Source: Candidatus Heimdallarchaeota archaeon (lineage in GTDB: Archaea > Asgardarchaeota > Heimdallarchaeia > Heimdallarchaeales > Heimdallarchaeaceae). Taken from it: 33,224 nt of DNA. The stretch lies in the NCBI GenBank assembly GCA_023705985.1, contig BPTO01000016.1:1-33224 (forward strand), given 5' to 3'. Position numbers and translations under genes: made by a program. This document shows, piece by piece, positions 24,427 through 32,615 of the stretch. The notes under the pieces were generated by a model. It ran no database searches, was not told the origin of the DNA, and saw nothing but the letters and a program-made list of their open reading frames with translations. Position 1 is the stretch's first letter, and each line of letters starts with the position of its first letter.

Positions 24427-24857
24427 CTCGCAATTTTTCTTTAGTATTTATCGGTTCTGCCCTTTGAATCCAGTAATTATCAGCGAAAGGGACATATTCA
24501 TATAAATTGAATGACGAAAGAAAAACACAACTTAGTACTGATAATAAAGTGAAAGAAGGAGATTGATACGAAATTGGAAAAGATTAGAAATAGAGAAAGA
24601 GTTAAGTCGAGAAACTCCTCTCCTCCCCGTGATAACTGTTCTATTCTTGGGCTTTGGAATAGTGGTGCAACAACGAAGAAAGTGTGAATAGGTACCTTTT
24701 CTTCTTTTTTTCTTCTTACATTTTTTAGTATATTCATAGAACTGTCTAATCACTTTGAAGCTAGGCCATTCTTTTTGGTATTCCTTCGACCTCTAACAAA
24801 AGAATTATATTTCCTAAGGCAAATTGTTATAAGAATTTAAACTTTATTGGTGAAATA
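24427..24857. other. Intergenic region with a paralogue relic and the beta-helix promoter
   Basis: No intact gene is seen on either strand; the two overlapping minus-strand track ORFs are unrelated low-complexity frames. The region holds the relic at 24614-24722. Near its end TTATAAGAATTTAAAC (about 24828-24843) is a likely TATA region for the beta-helix gene. Confidence 0.5.
24614..24722 (+). pseudogene. C-terminal relic of a paralogue of the downstream beta-helix gene
   Basis: This stretch reads PLLPVITVLFLGFGIVVQQRRKCE then TAG (24689-24691), almost the same as the anchor at the end of the beta-helix protein (LLLPVITVLFLGFGLVVLKRRKSV). The DNA match includes GTGATAACTGTTCTATTCTT and neighbouring bases without a mismatch, and the pyrimidine-rich terminator after the stop is also shared. 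Upstream in the same frame the similarity stops and a TAA is met at 24545-24547. It is the 3' end of a lost sister gene, lying 5' of the intact copy. Confidence 0.8.
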
Positions 24858-26789
24858 ATGAAAAGACAATCAAAACAGTCTAAAATTACAATTAAAAGCG
24901 TTTTATGTGTTTTATTGATAATTGGTGGTATAGGTACGTTCTCAAGTATGAGCGTAAATGGTACAACTGTATCTTATGAACTCCCCTCTTACTCCTCCCT
25001 GATTCCACATGCTCCTATTGAAATTTCTTCTGATAGTGAACTTGAGGTTTTTCCAGGCTCTGGAACAGCTGAAGATCCTTATGTTATTGAAGGATATAAT
25101 ATTACAACATCAAGTTCAAGTGGAATTTATATTTATGGTACAACCAAATTCTTCATTGTTCGAAACTGTTATGTTGACGCAGAAAACTATGGAATTTTAA
25201 TTTGGGATGTAACTTATGGAACAGCAACTATTGAGAATAACATGTGTATCAACAACGGATATGGTATCTATCTAGACTATTCCGGTTCTTCTGGTTCTAC
25301 CATTTCCAACAACACTTGTAGCTACAACGACGTGTATGGTATCTATCTTTGGTATTCTTCTGGTTCTACCATTTCCAACAACACTTGTAGCTACAACAAC
25401 AACTACGGTATCTATCTTTGGTATTCTTCTGGTTCTACCGTTACTGACAACACTTGTTACCACAATAACAACTACGGTATCTATCTATGGTATTCTGCTG
25501 GTTCTAACGTTAACCTCAACACTTGTTACCACAATAAAGACTATAGCATCTGTCTAGCCTTTTCTGGTTCTTCTACTGTTTCCGACAACACGTGTAATAG
25601 CGACTACGGTATTGGTCTTTTTGATTCTGGTTCTTCTACTGTTGCCAACAACAATTGTAATAATAACCACTGGGGTATCTATCTAGACTCTTCTGATTCT
25701 TCTATAGTTTCCGACAACGATTGTAGCTACAACCACAACTTTGGCATCTATCTTTACAATTCTTCTTCTTGTTTTCTTTCTTACAATCTTTTTCAAGAAA
25801 ATGGTGAATATGGAATAGATTTACACTCTTCTTCTGCTAATAATCTTATTCACAATAATACCTTTGTAGACAATAATCTTGGTGGAACTTCCCAGGGGCA
25901 TGATGATGGAGCTAACAACTATTGGTATGACTCTACAATACAAGAGGGAAACTATTGGTCAGATTGGTCAGGAACAGGTTCTTATTCTATTGATGGTGTT
26001 GCTGGAGCATTCGATCTTTATCCTCTTGATGAACCTACTGTAAACCTTGGTCCCCCTGTTATTACAACTATTATCCACTCTCCCTCTACCCCTAAAGAAC
26101 TAGATCCTGTCGATATCTATACTACAGTTACTAGCCTTTATGGTGTGCAATCAGTTACTCTCCATTACAGGATCAACGGTGGAACATGGATAGAAGATAG
26201 TATGACTCTTATAAGCGGTGATCTTTACAGTGGTACTATCGGTCCCTTTCCAGTTGATTATATTATTGAATACTATATCACAGCCATAGATAACTCTGTT
26301 AATCATAATGAAGTTATAGAAAATAATAACGGGCAATACTATAACCTATTCGTAGTTTCTTCTGATGTTATTGGTCCTATTATTACTAGTATTATTAATT
26401 CTCCCTCTACTCCAACTGAACTAGATACTATTAGTATCAGCGCTACCGTTACAGACTCTTCTGGTGTGCAATCAGTTACTCTTCATTACAGGATCAACGG
26501 TGGAACATGGCTGACAATCAGTATGACTCTTGTAAACGGTGATCTTTACAGTGGAACTATCAGTTCCTTTGCAGTGAGTGATACTATCGAATATTACATT
26601 AGTGCACTAGATAGCTCTATCAGTCATAATTTGGCAATCAACGATAATTCTGGGGAGTATTACTCATTTACTATACACTCTTCTGGGGATGAAACAAGGA
26701 CTGTAATGTTCTCTCTACTCCTACCCGTGATAACTGTTCTATTCTTGGGTTTTGGACTAGTGGTGCTAAAACGAAGAAAGAGTGTATAA
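24858..26789 (+). CDS. Membrane-anchored NosD/CASH-type right-handed beta-helix surface protein
   Basis: An exported 643-residue protein. A signal peptide (SVLCVLLIIGGIGTFSSMS) is followed by an entry motif (SGTAEDPYVIEGYNI) typical of NosD-like parallel beta-helix proteins. From about residue 133 to 301 are beta-helix rungs of 23 residues (YGIYLWYSSGSTISNNTCSYN...), each with one Cys after Asn-Thr. Two Ig-like domains of about 100 residues follow (from about 397 and 504; both contain GVQSVTLHYRINGGTW), then a single TM helix and the basic tail KRRKSV (about 614-643). The family often binds or cleaves polysaccharides; here the ligand is unknown. The regular Cys in successive rungs may stack or bind metal. 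It follows its paralogue's relic. Confidence 0.88.
   Translation: MKRQSKQSKITIKSVLCVLLIIGGIGTFSSMSVNGTTVSYELPSYSSLIPHAPIEISSDSELEVFPGSGTAEDPYVIEGYNITTSSSSGIYIYGTTKFFIVRNCYVDAENYGILIWDVTYGTATIENNMCINNGYGIYLDYSGSSGSTISNNTCSYNDVYGIYLWYSSGSTISNNTCSYNNNYGIYLWYSSGSTVTDNTCYHNNNYGIYLWYSAGSNVNLNTCYHNKDYSICLAFSGSSTVSDNTCNSDYGIGLFDSGSSTVANNNCNNNHWGIYLDSSDSSIVSDNDCSYNHNFGIYLYNSSSCFLSYNLFQENGEYGIDLHSSSANNLIHNNTFVDNNLGGTSQGHDDGANNYWYDSTIQEGNYWSDWSGTGSYSIDGVAGAFDLYPLDEPTVNLGPPVITTIIHSPSTPKELDPVDIYTTVTSLYGVQSVTLHYRINGGTWIEDSMTLISGDLYSGTIGPFPVDYIIEYYITAIDNSVNHNEVIENNNGQYYNLFVVSSDVIGPIITSIINSPSTPTELDTISISATVTDSSGVQSVTLHYRINGGTWLTISMTLVNGDLYSGTISSFAVSDTIEYYISALDSSISHNLAINDNSGEYYSFTIHSSGDETRTVMFSLLLPVITVLFLGFGLVVLKRRKSV
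25258..25760 (+). repeat. 69-nt (23-aa) tandem repeats in the beta-helix gene
   Basis: Successive units are nearly identical in DNA (for example GGTTCTACCATTTCCAACAA occurs in three consecutive units) and then drift. This fits recent unit duplication or gene conversion within the coding sequence. The repeats also create the false ORFs on both strands seen in the track. Confidence 0.85.
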
Positions 26790-26793
26790 TTAC

Positions 26794-26820
26794 CTTTTCT
26801 TCTTTCTTCTTTCTTCCTTC
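26794..26820 (+). terminator. Pyrimidine-rich terminator of the beta-helix gene
   Basis: CTTTTCTTCTTTCTTCTTTCTTCCTTC follows the TAA by 4 nt. The same tract follows the relic at 24691, showing that the duplication included the terminator. Confidence 0.5.
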
Positions 26821-26888
26821 ACAATCATGCTCATATGAAAGATTTATGAAAAGACGAACTATTCAAGAATAAAATCAAGAATCCTTAT

Positions 26889-27179
26889 ATGACCACAGGA
26901 AAGATAAGATGTATGATAAGAAAAGCTGTTGGAGCTATTGTAAAATCTAATGATAAATTTCTTCTAATTCATAAGGTCAAAATAATGGATGCAGGAGAAA
27001 TAAAAGAGAAAGACGTTGGTAAATTGTCTTTCTTCATTTGGGGAATTGTTCATGGAACTGTGAGTGTTGTTCAAACTGAATTTTTTGGAGATCATTAAAA
27101 AATCCCTGAATATGGCAATATAGAAGAATATCATCAGTTTGCATTAAAGTATATTCGAAAAATGCTTAGAGAGATGTAA
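26889..27179 (+). pseudogene. Broken Nudix-like gene
   Basis: The track's 69-residue ORF begins like a Nudix hydrolase (RKAVGAIVKSNDKFLLIHKVK) but has no Nudix box (GX5EX7REUXEEXGU). After a TAA at 27096-27098 the same frame continues for 26 codons (KIPEYGNIEEYHQFALKYIRKMLREM) to a second stop at 27177-27179. This looks like a Nudix gene that lost its catalytic core by an internal deletion and gained a nonsense codon. It could still be a small expressed protein. The Nudix assignment rests on the N-terminus only. Confidence 0.5.
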
Positions 27180-27275
27180 AACTCTGTTAAACTTTTTTGA
27201 ATTTCATTTTTATTAATCTATTTTTTAAAAAATCAGCCAATGTATTTTTAAAACAAAAGGAGTAAGAAAGAAATA

Positions 27276-29072
27276 TTATTTTTTACGTTTCTTAGACTTA
27301 CTTTTTGTTTCAACAGAACCTTTTACAAGAGCGTATGTAATAATAGAACCTATAACTTGCAAACCTAGTACTATTCCGGTTATAATTAATATTTCAGTTA
27401 AATTTAGAGATGAAAATAATCCGTCCACATTATCTTCTACAATAACGTGTTCTACATTTGAAAGAGTACTATATCCATATTCATTTCGAGCACAAATAGC
27501 ATAATAGAAGGTTCCAGTTTCATTTATTGTATCAAAATAAGTATTCTCAGTGACAATTGCAAGTGGTTCAATGTCAGATATTGACCAGATGTATGATTCA
27601 GAACGATATACCAAGTATTCATCAGCGCTTTGAATCTTCTTCCAGTTTAATGAAATATTATCAAGGGAAGAAGGATTAGGGAGTATAGGTGATAATATAG
27701 TCTCAATAGGATTACCAGCTAACCTTCTATAAAAAATGTCTGTATCTGCTCCTGATCCACCAAGATCATCAATTTCTGCCCATATACAGTGAACAAAATC
27801 TGAACTATCTAATATAATTGAGGGATATTCAGAGGTAGCAGAACTCTCCACTGATACAACATCAGTTAAAGACCATTGGTTTAAAGTGCTATCTTTAAAT
27901 TTAAAGAAAATATCCCAATCAGATCCCCCATCATCACTACCCAAATAATCTGTGTAATCATGCCATGCAACATAAACAGACCCTTTTCTGTCAAGAGCTA
28001 GGGTAGGTTGGCTAGAAGACTCTACACTTTCAGTTGAAACTAATTCAATATTGTTCCAAGAACCAGATGAAGTTACCCTTAACCTGTAAAACATATCATG
28101 ATCAATATCTGAATCATAGTAAGCGTTACCATCAACCCAAACAATATGTACATCTCCATTTTGATCCAGTTGGATTTTAGGATCTTGGGAAGTTGAAATA
28201 CTTCCTTCTGAAACAAGTTCAAAAGTAGATAAGATTGAAGTATAAACATTCCAGTTACAATAAAAAACGTCTAGATCTGAACCAGCTCCAAGTATATTTA
28301 GATAATCCTCCCAAACTACATGAACATCACCTGTTAAAGAATCAATAACAATCTCAGGATCAAAAGAGTTTTCAGTAGATTGGGTAGAGATTAAGATTGT
28401 ATCAGCGAAAGTTGCAGATGTGCAATTGTAGTATCTAAGGAAAATATCTTGATCTAAATCTGCTCCAAGAATGTTAGTTATATCAGCCCATGAAAAATAC
28501 ACGTTATCATTACTGTCCAAACTCATAGAAGGGGAAGCGGCGTAATATACACTTTCAGTTGAAATAACCTCTGTAGTAGTCCAAAACCCACCAGCATTTT
28601 TCTTCTTGTAGAATACATCGCTGTCTGTTCCTGCACCTATATAATCAGTAGAATCATCCCATGCAACGTGTACATTATCACTTGAATCAATAGCAATTAC
28701 TGGAGAATAAGAACTTAATGTACTTTCTGTAGACACTAATTCTATAGGTGACCATGTTTCAAGAGATATATCGTAGTATCTATAAAAGATATCAATATCG
28801 GAATCAGACCCAAGCAAATCAGTGTTATCATACCATACAACATGAATATTGTCTTCTGAATCAAGAGCTATACTTGGTCTTTTTGAATCTAATGTACTTG
28901 TATCTGATAAAATTTCATATTCTGACCACATCCATGAGGCATTAACTTCTGTTGTACTGAGTGGAGATGAACTATCTGTGCTTGCTAGAGATAAGAAACT
29001 ACTTGGAGTTATTAAAAGCACAAAAACTAAGAAAATGAATAAGAACCTTAATGTGTTTGCTAACTTTTTCAT
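27276..29072 (-). CDS. Membrane-anchored seven-repeat beta-propeller surface protein
   Basis: An exported 598-residue protein: signal peptide (FLFIFLVFVLLITPSSFLSL), then seven repeats of about 57 residues, an Fn3-like domain (about 460-550: NISLNWKKIQSADEYLVYR, FYYAICARNEYG), a TM helix (ILIITGIVLGLQVIGSIITYALV) and a basic tail. Each repeat follows W..(E/T)..S.(E)S....P.(I/L).(L)Ds.d.vHv.W.D......SD.DiFYr, which suggests a seven-bladed sialidase/BNR-like propeller; the count of seven fits a closed ring. Asp-rich loops may bind Ca2+. The ligand is unknown. A TATA-like CTTTATAAATTTAG lies about 58 nt upstream, next to the end of a paralogue relic. Confidence 0.85.
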   Translation of the reverse strand: MKKLANTLRFLFIFLVFVLLITPSSFLSLASTDSSSPLSTTEVNASWMWSEYEILSDTSTLDSKRPSIALDSEDNIHVVWYDNTDLLGSDSDIDIFYRYYDISLETWSPIELVSTESTLSSYSPVIAIDSSDNVHVAWDDSTDYIGAGTDSDVFYKKKNAGGFWTTTEVISTESVYYAASPSMSLDSNDNVYFSWADITNILGADLDQDIFLRYYNCTSATFADTILISTQSTENSFDPEIVIDSLTGDVHVVWEDYLNILGAGSDLDVFYCNWNVYTSILSTFELVSEGSISTSQDPKIQLDQNGDVHIVWVDGNAYYDSDIDHDMFYRLRVTSSGSWNNIELVSTESVESSSQPTLALDRKGSVYVAWHDYTDYLGSDDGGSDWDIFFKFKDSTLNQWSLTDVVSVESSATSEYPSIILDSSDFVHCIWAEIDDLGGSGADTDIFYRRLAGNPIETILSPILPNPSSLDNISLNWKKIQSADEYLVYRSESYIWSISDIEPLAIVTENTYFDTINETGTFYYAICARNEYGYSTLSNVEHVIVEDNVDGLFSSLNLTEILIITGIVLGLQVIGSIITYALVKGSVETKSKSKKRKK

Positions 29073-29157
29073 AAGTAAATCACTAATTGATTCTTCGTTT
29101 TGACAATAAAAATCTTACGCACTAAATTTATAAAGAAGAAAGGAATGTAAAGAAGAA

Positions 29158-29412
29158 TTATTGCTTCTTTTTCTTAGTTGTTATAGGTCCAGATTTAAGG
29201 GCAACTAAAAGGGTTATAGTTAGGATAATCTGCATTGTACCTACGATACCCACAATCACAAATATCTCTATCCAATTGAAATCTCAAAAGAAAGTAGGCT
29301 CTGCTTCTGGAAGATTTATTTCTATCGATTACACATTAGATAATTCACCTTCCCCCAAAATCATTACATACAACAAATGCATAGAAGTAAATTCTTTCCG
29401 AATTAGTTGAGA
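29158..29412 (-). pseudogene. C-terminal relic of a propeller-protein paralogue, with frameshift and stops
   Basis: On the minus strand, translation with one frameshift gives IYFYAFVVCNDFG, EGELSNV, two in-frame stops, then FNWIEIFVIVGIVGTMQIILTITLLVALKSG and KKKKQ before TAA (29158-29160). This parallels the intact neighbour's FYYAICARNEYG, STLSNV, TEILIITGIVLGLQVIGSIITYALVKG and basic tail, in the same order and spacing. It is therefore the decayed Fn3-TM-tail end of a sister gene located 5' of the intact copy. It is far more diverged than the beta-helix relic, so it is older. Confidence 0.75.
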
Positions 29413-29773
29413 TTTAAGTAGATACTGCTTCTACTGTATCTAAAGGCGTCTTACCTGTTGTGCTAGAATTCTCAAATTTATCTCTACTCATGTTAATACC
29501 TCTCCTAACAGTTATAACTCTAGTTTTACGCAAAAGAAAAGAAGATTAGTTTCTTCCTCTTTTATTTCTTTTTTTCAAATACTAATGTGGTCATTCAGTC
29601 TTTAAGTGGAAAGCAATTTAAGTTGATTTACAAAGAATGACAATAACAAAAAATAACATTCGTTTGTCAGAATTGGTTTTAATCTCTGATCTGATATTTT
29701 CATCAATTTTTAGAAACATACTTGAGAAAGATATTTATTAAATTATGATATTATTCTACAAGGTTATACTAAG
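29413..29773. other. Intergenic region upstream of the propeller relic
   Basis: No clear gene. A 25-codon minus-strand ORF (ATG at 29491-29489, MSRDKFENSSTTGKTPLD..., stop at 29416-29414) has a good purine-rich GGAGAGG about 8 nt before it. It may be a tiny peptide or the remains of the relic's upstream part. At 29734-29742 TTTATTAAA is a likely TATA box for the hydrolase gene that starts at 29774. Confidence 0.35.
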
Positions 29774-30550
29774 ATGTTTTATGAGATAAATGGAATTAAG
29801 ATAAACACCGTTTCTTTTGGTTCAGGAGAAGAAACTTTTCTAGGTATAAGTGGTTTTGTTGCAGATTGGCATGTTTGGATGCATGTTTTCGAGCTTTTAA
29901 GCACTAAAATGCGCTGTATTGGTTATGATCATCGTGGTGCAGGAGAAAGTATAGCACGTCCTGAAACAATTTCAAAACAAGCATATATTGATGATTTGAT
30001 TGGAGTAATGGACCAATTAGGTGTTGACCAATGTATTCTAGGAGGAGAGTCTTTTGGTGGTACAGTTGCTATTCTAGCTGCTTTACAACATCCTGAACGT
30101 TTCAAAGGTTTAGTAATCGTTGATACTTCTAGCTCAAAAGCAACACCACTTAATGAAGGAGAAAAACAATTCATAGATCAAATAAAAACGAATCACTTAT
30201 TAGCCATGGAACAGTTCATTGAAAGTGTCTTCCCAGAACCAAATATTGAACACCTTAAACGCTGGGGAGTTCGCATCTGTATGAAACCTAAACCTGAAGT
30301 TGCTGTTCGTTGTATTGAATTAGGAGCTGAAGGAGACACTTATGTACCAGTTCAAGATATTAAGATTCCAACTCTTGTTGTTTATGGAGACAAAGATTCT
30401 GAAGCAGCAATAAAACATTGTACTTATCTGGCTAAAACTATCCCTAATGCAACGCTAAAAGTAGTTGAAGGAGCAGGACATGTTCCAATACTTACTCGAC
30501 CATATGAGTTTGTAGAAGCAATAGAAAAACTATTCCCTGAAATGGAATAA
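29774..30550 (+). CDS. Alpha/beta-fold hydrolase
   Basis: A cytosolic esterase-like protein of 258 residues with no signal peptide. The fold is complete: YDHRGAGES (51-59) near the oxyanion region, nucleophile elbow GGESFGG (Ser93), acid in VYGDKDSEA (Asp208) and the catalytic His in EGAGHVPI (His236). It resembles the broad proline iminopeptidase/haloalkane dehalogenase/BioH-like group; a precise substrate cannot be given. The TATA-like TTTATTAAA is centred about 36 nt upstream. The 3' end is 6 nt from the convergent S9 peptidase stop. Confidence 0.88.
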   Translation: MFYEINGIKINTVSFGSGEETFLGISGFVADWHVWMHVFELLSTKMRCIGYDHRGAGESIARPETISKQAYIDDLIGVMDQLGVDQCILGGESFGGTVAILAALQHPERFKGLVIVDTSSSKATPLNEGEKQFIDQIKTNHLLAMEQFIESVFPEPNIEHLKRWGVRICMKPKPEVAVRCIELGAEGDTYVPVQDIKIPTLVVYGDKDSEAAIKHCTYLAKTIPNATLKVVEGAGHVPILTRPYEFVEAIEKLFPEME

Positions 30551-30556
30551 GTTCCC

Positions 30557-32359
30557 TTAAATCATTTTTAGAAATTTCCTTTTAAAGAAATCTAAAGTAA
30601 GTGTATATTGACGAATTAGTGAATCTTGACCTATCAAGAGATGTCCTTTTCCTGAATCTTCTAGATATTCAAAATCTTCACCTTCTTTCTTACCAATTTT
30701 AAGCAGTTTTTCTTTGAAATTTCTAGCTTCTTCTACAGGACATCTCATATCATTTATTGACTGAATAATTAGGATTGGAGCTTTTATGTTTTCAACAAAA
30801 TTAAGTGGGCTTCTATCTTCATACAATTCTTTATTTTCTTCATAGGTACCAAACAAATATTCTATGAATAGTTTGAATCCTGGAACACTTTTATCATACA
30901 TGTTTTTCCAATGGGTTATTCCAACTGAGGAAGCACCAGCATTCCACCCAACCTCTGCATATTTAGTTAGCTGCAAATTAGTCATATATCCACCATATGA
31001 TCCACCGAAAATCCCTATTTTATTTGAATCGACAAAATCTAAAGATTCCAAATATTTCTTTGCATAGACGTAGTCTTTTCCATCTATTCCCCCAATATCT
31101 TTGATAATTGTTTCTCTGAATTCTCGACCATATCCGTAAGAACCTCGAATGTGTGGTGACATCACTACAAATCCTTCAGAGACCAAGACTTGTCCAAAAC
31201 CATAGAAACTCAATGTAAGTCTTCCTCCTGGACCTCCTGGTGCAAGAATTACAGCAGGATATTTCTTTCCTGATTCTATCTCTGGTTTGTATAGAACTGC
31301 ATTTAATTTCTCACCATCAAATGTTTTATACTGAACTTTTTCAGCCTTAACAAAATCTTCTTTTGTAAAACCTGCAAATTCTTTGATTATAGGTATCTCT
31401 TTTTTGTTTTCTAAATCATATAATGCTAGAATCCCTGGTGATGTTGGATCTGATCGGCTATAGATTAGATATTTATCATTATAACAGAATTTTGTCGAGT
31501 AAATTTGTCCTTCTAATTCAGGAATTTCTTCATCTCCTGTTTCAATATCATATATCACAATATATCGTCTAAAAGGTGAATCTCTTAGAGCTAATATTTT
31601 CTTTTTATCTAAACTAATGTTTACGGGAATCTCATCATATTCTGTTTTGCTAAGCCAAGTTAATTCTTCTTTTGTTGTATTATATAGACCTATCTTGGTT
31701 ATTCCTTCAACATCTGAAGATAATAATAGCAATTCCCCATCTCGAGATGTTTCATACAACAGATCCGCTGAATCTGATGATAACGAGATTATTTTTCTTT
31801 GTTCAGTTCCACCACTTTTTATCTCATAAATATCTCTATTCTTTCTGTTCTCAGTATCATTTGAATGATAATAAACTAGCCCATTTTCACACCAAAAACC
31901 CTCACCACAAGGATATTTGTGGAAAGTTATCTGTTTCTTTTCTTTTGTTTCAACATTGAGAGTATAGAGATCACTAGGACCATTCTGATCTGATGATATT
32001 AGTAATGATTCTTTATTTGGACTAATACTGCAAATAAAATCTATTGATTTTTCATTTTCAATCAGAGTTGTTTCTGTTTGTTCTTTTGTGTTATAGAGGT
32101 ATACATTGAAGCGTTCATCCCCATCTTTATCTTTGTTAACAATCATTTCTTCCCCTTTCTTCCACCATCTAAAACTTGTAGTAGTTGTTAGATTAGGAAT
32201 GGTTGTGTATTCTTGATATTCCAAAGTTTCAGGATTAATTTGATAAACTTTTGAGGGTCCATCCTTATCGCTTGCAAAAAAGATCTCTTCTCTACCTCTA
32301 TAGCAATAAAAAGTGTATGAAGGAATTTTAACTATCTGTTCGATAGGTATTTTTTTCAT
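30557..32359 (-). CDS. S9 family prolyl oligopeptidase / acylaminoacyl-peptidase-like
   Basis: A cytosolic serine peptidase of 600 residues. The N-terminal half (about 1-330) is a beta-propeller with repeating short YxIN/YxL strands (KVYQINPETLEY, NVYLYNTKE, DLYTLNVETKE), which limits substrate size. The C-terminal alpha/beta hydrolase domain has the nucleophile elbow GGSYGG (Ser454), the acid in SINDMRCP (Asp537) and His573 in GKGHLL; APGGPGG supplies the oxyanion loop. The family cleaves short peptides after Pro or removes N-acyl residues; which applies is not clear. No signal peptide is seen. A TATA box 27 nt upstream of the ATG implies a leaderless transcript. Confidence 0.92.
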   Translation of the reverse strand: MKKIPIEQIVKIPSYTFYCYRGREEIFFASDKDGPSKVYQINPETLEYQEYTTIPNLTTTTSFRWWKKGEEMIVNKDKDGDERFNVYLYNTKEQTETTLIENEKSIDFICSISPNKESLLISSDQNGPSDLYTLNVETKEKKQITFHKYPCGEGFWCENGLVYYHSNDTENRKNRDIYEIKSGGTEQRKIISLSSDSADLLYETSRDGELLLLSSDVEGITKIGLYNTTKEELTWLSKTEYDEIPVNISLDKKKILALRDSPFRRYIVIYDIETGDEEIPELEGQIYSTKFCYNDKYLIYSRSDPTSPGILALYDLENKKEIPIIKEFAGFTKEDFVKAEKVQYKTFDGEKLNAVLYKPEIESGKKYPAVILAPGGPGGRLTLSFYGFGQVLVSEGFVVMSPHIRGSYGYGREFRETIIKDIGGIDGKDYVYAKKYLESLDFVDSNKIGIFGGSYGGYMTNLQLTKYAEVGWNAGASSVGITHWKNMYDKSVPGFKLFIEYLFGTYEENKELYEDRSPLNFVENIKAPILIIQSINDMRCPVEEARNFKEKLLKIGKKEGEDFEYLEDSGKGHLLIGQDSLIRQYTLTLDFFKRKFLKMI

Positions 32360-32381
32360 ATATCGTATTTTCGTCTATCAG

Positions 32382-32390
32382 TATTTAAAT
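32382..32390 (-). promoter_or_regulatory. TATA box for the S9 peptidase gene
   Basis: The minus strand reads ATTTAAATA, centred about 27 nt before the ATG at 32359, so the transcript probably begins at or beside the start codon. Confidence 0.6.
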
Positions 32391-32615
32391 CTAGAACATA
32401 TATCTCTAATGTGAATCACATAATTGAAGATCCCCAAACATATTAAACACACCCACTTTCGACTTATCTTAAAATAGAACTCTATCCTAAAGAAGCAAAA
32501 TATATAATACAAATAGGGCTAGCTTTTATAAGATCAGTTAGAAATGCTTTCCGAGAGGTAAAGATTAAAGAGATTAAAGACACTCCATAATCATAGAGAA
32601 GGAAGGATTTGTTAA

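Noticed and set aside
24498-24753. Two overlapping minus-strand ORFs of 79 and 73 aa
   Set aside because: They overlap each other and the relic, are Lys/Phe-rich from homopurine tracts, and show no family features.
25272-25557. Repeat-rich ORFs on both strands in the beta-helix gene
   Set aside because: They are alternative-frame shadows of the 69-nt repeats.
25258-25760. CRISPR-like repeat array
   Set aside because: The repeats are contiguous 69-nt coding units without spacers and encode beta-helix rungs.
31672-31959. 95-aa plus-strand ORF
   Set aside because: It is a shadow within the S9 peptidase gene.
32440-32591. Open frame without ATG reading THPLSTYLKIELYPKEAKY...
   Set aside because: No start codon, no known similarity, and a length expected by chance; possibly an old relic but not supportable.
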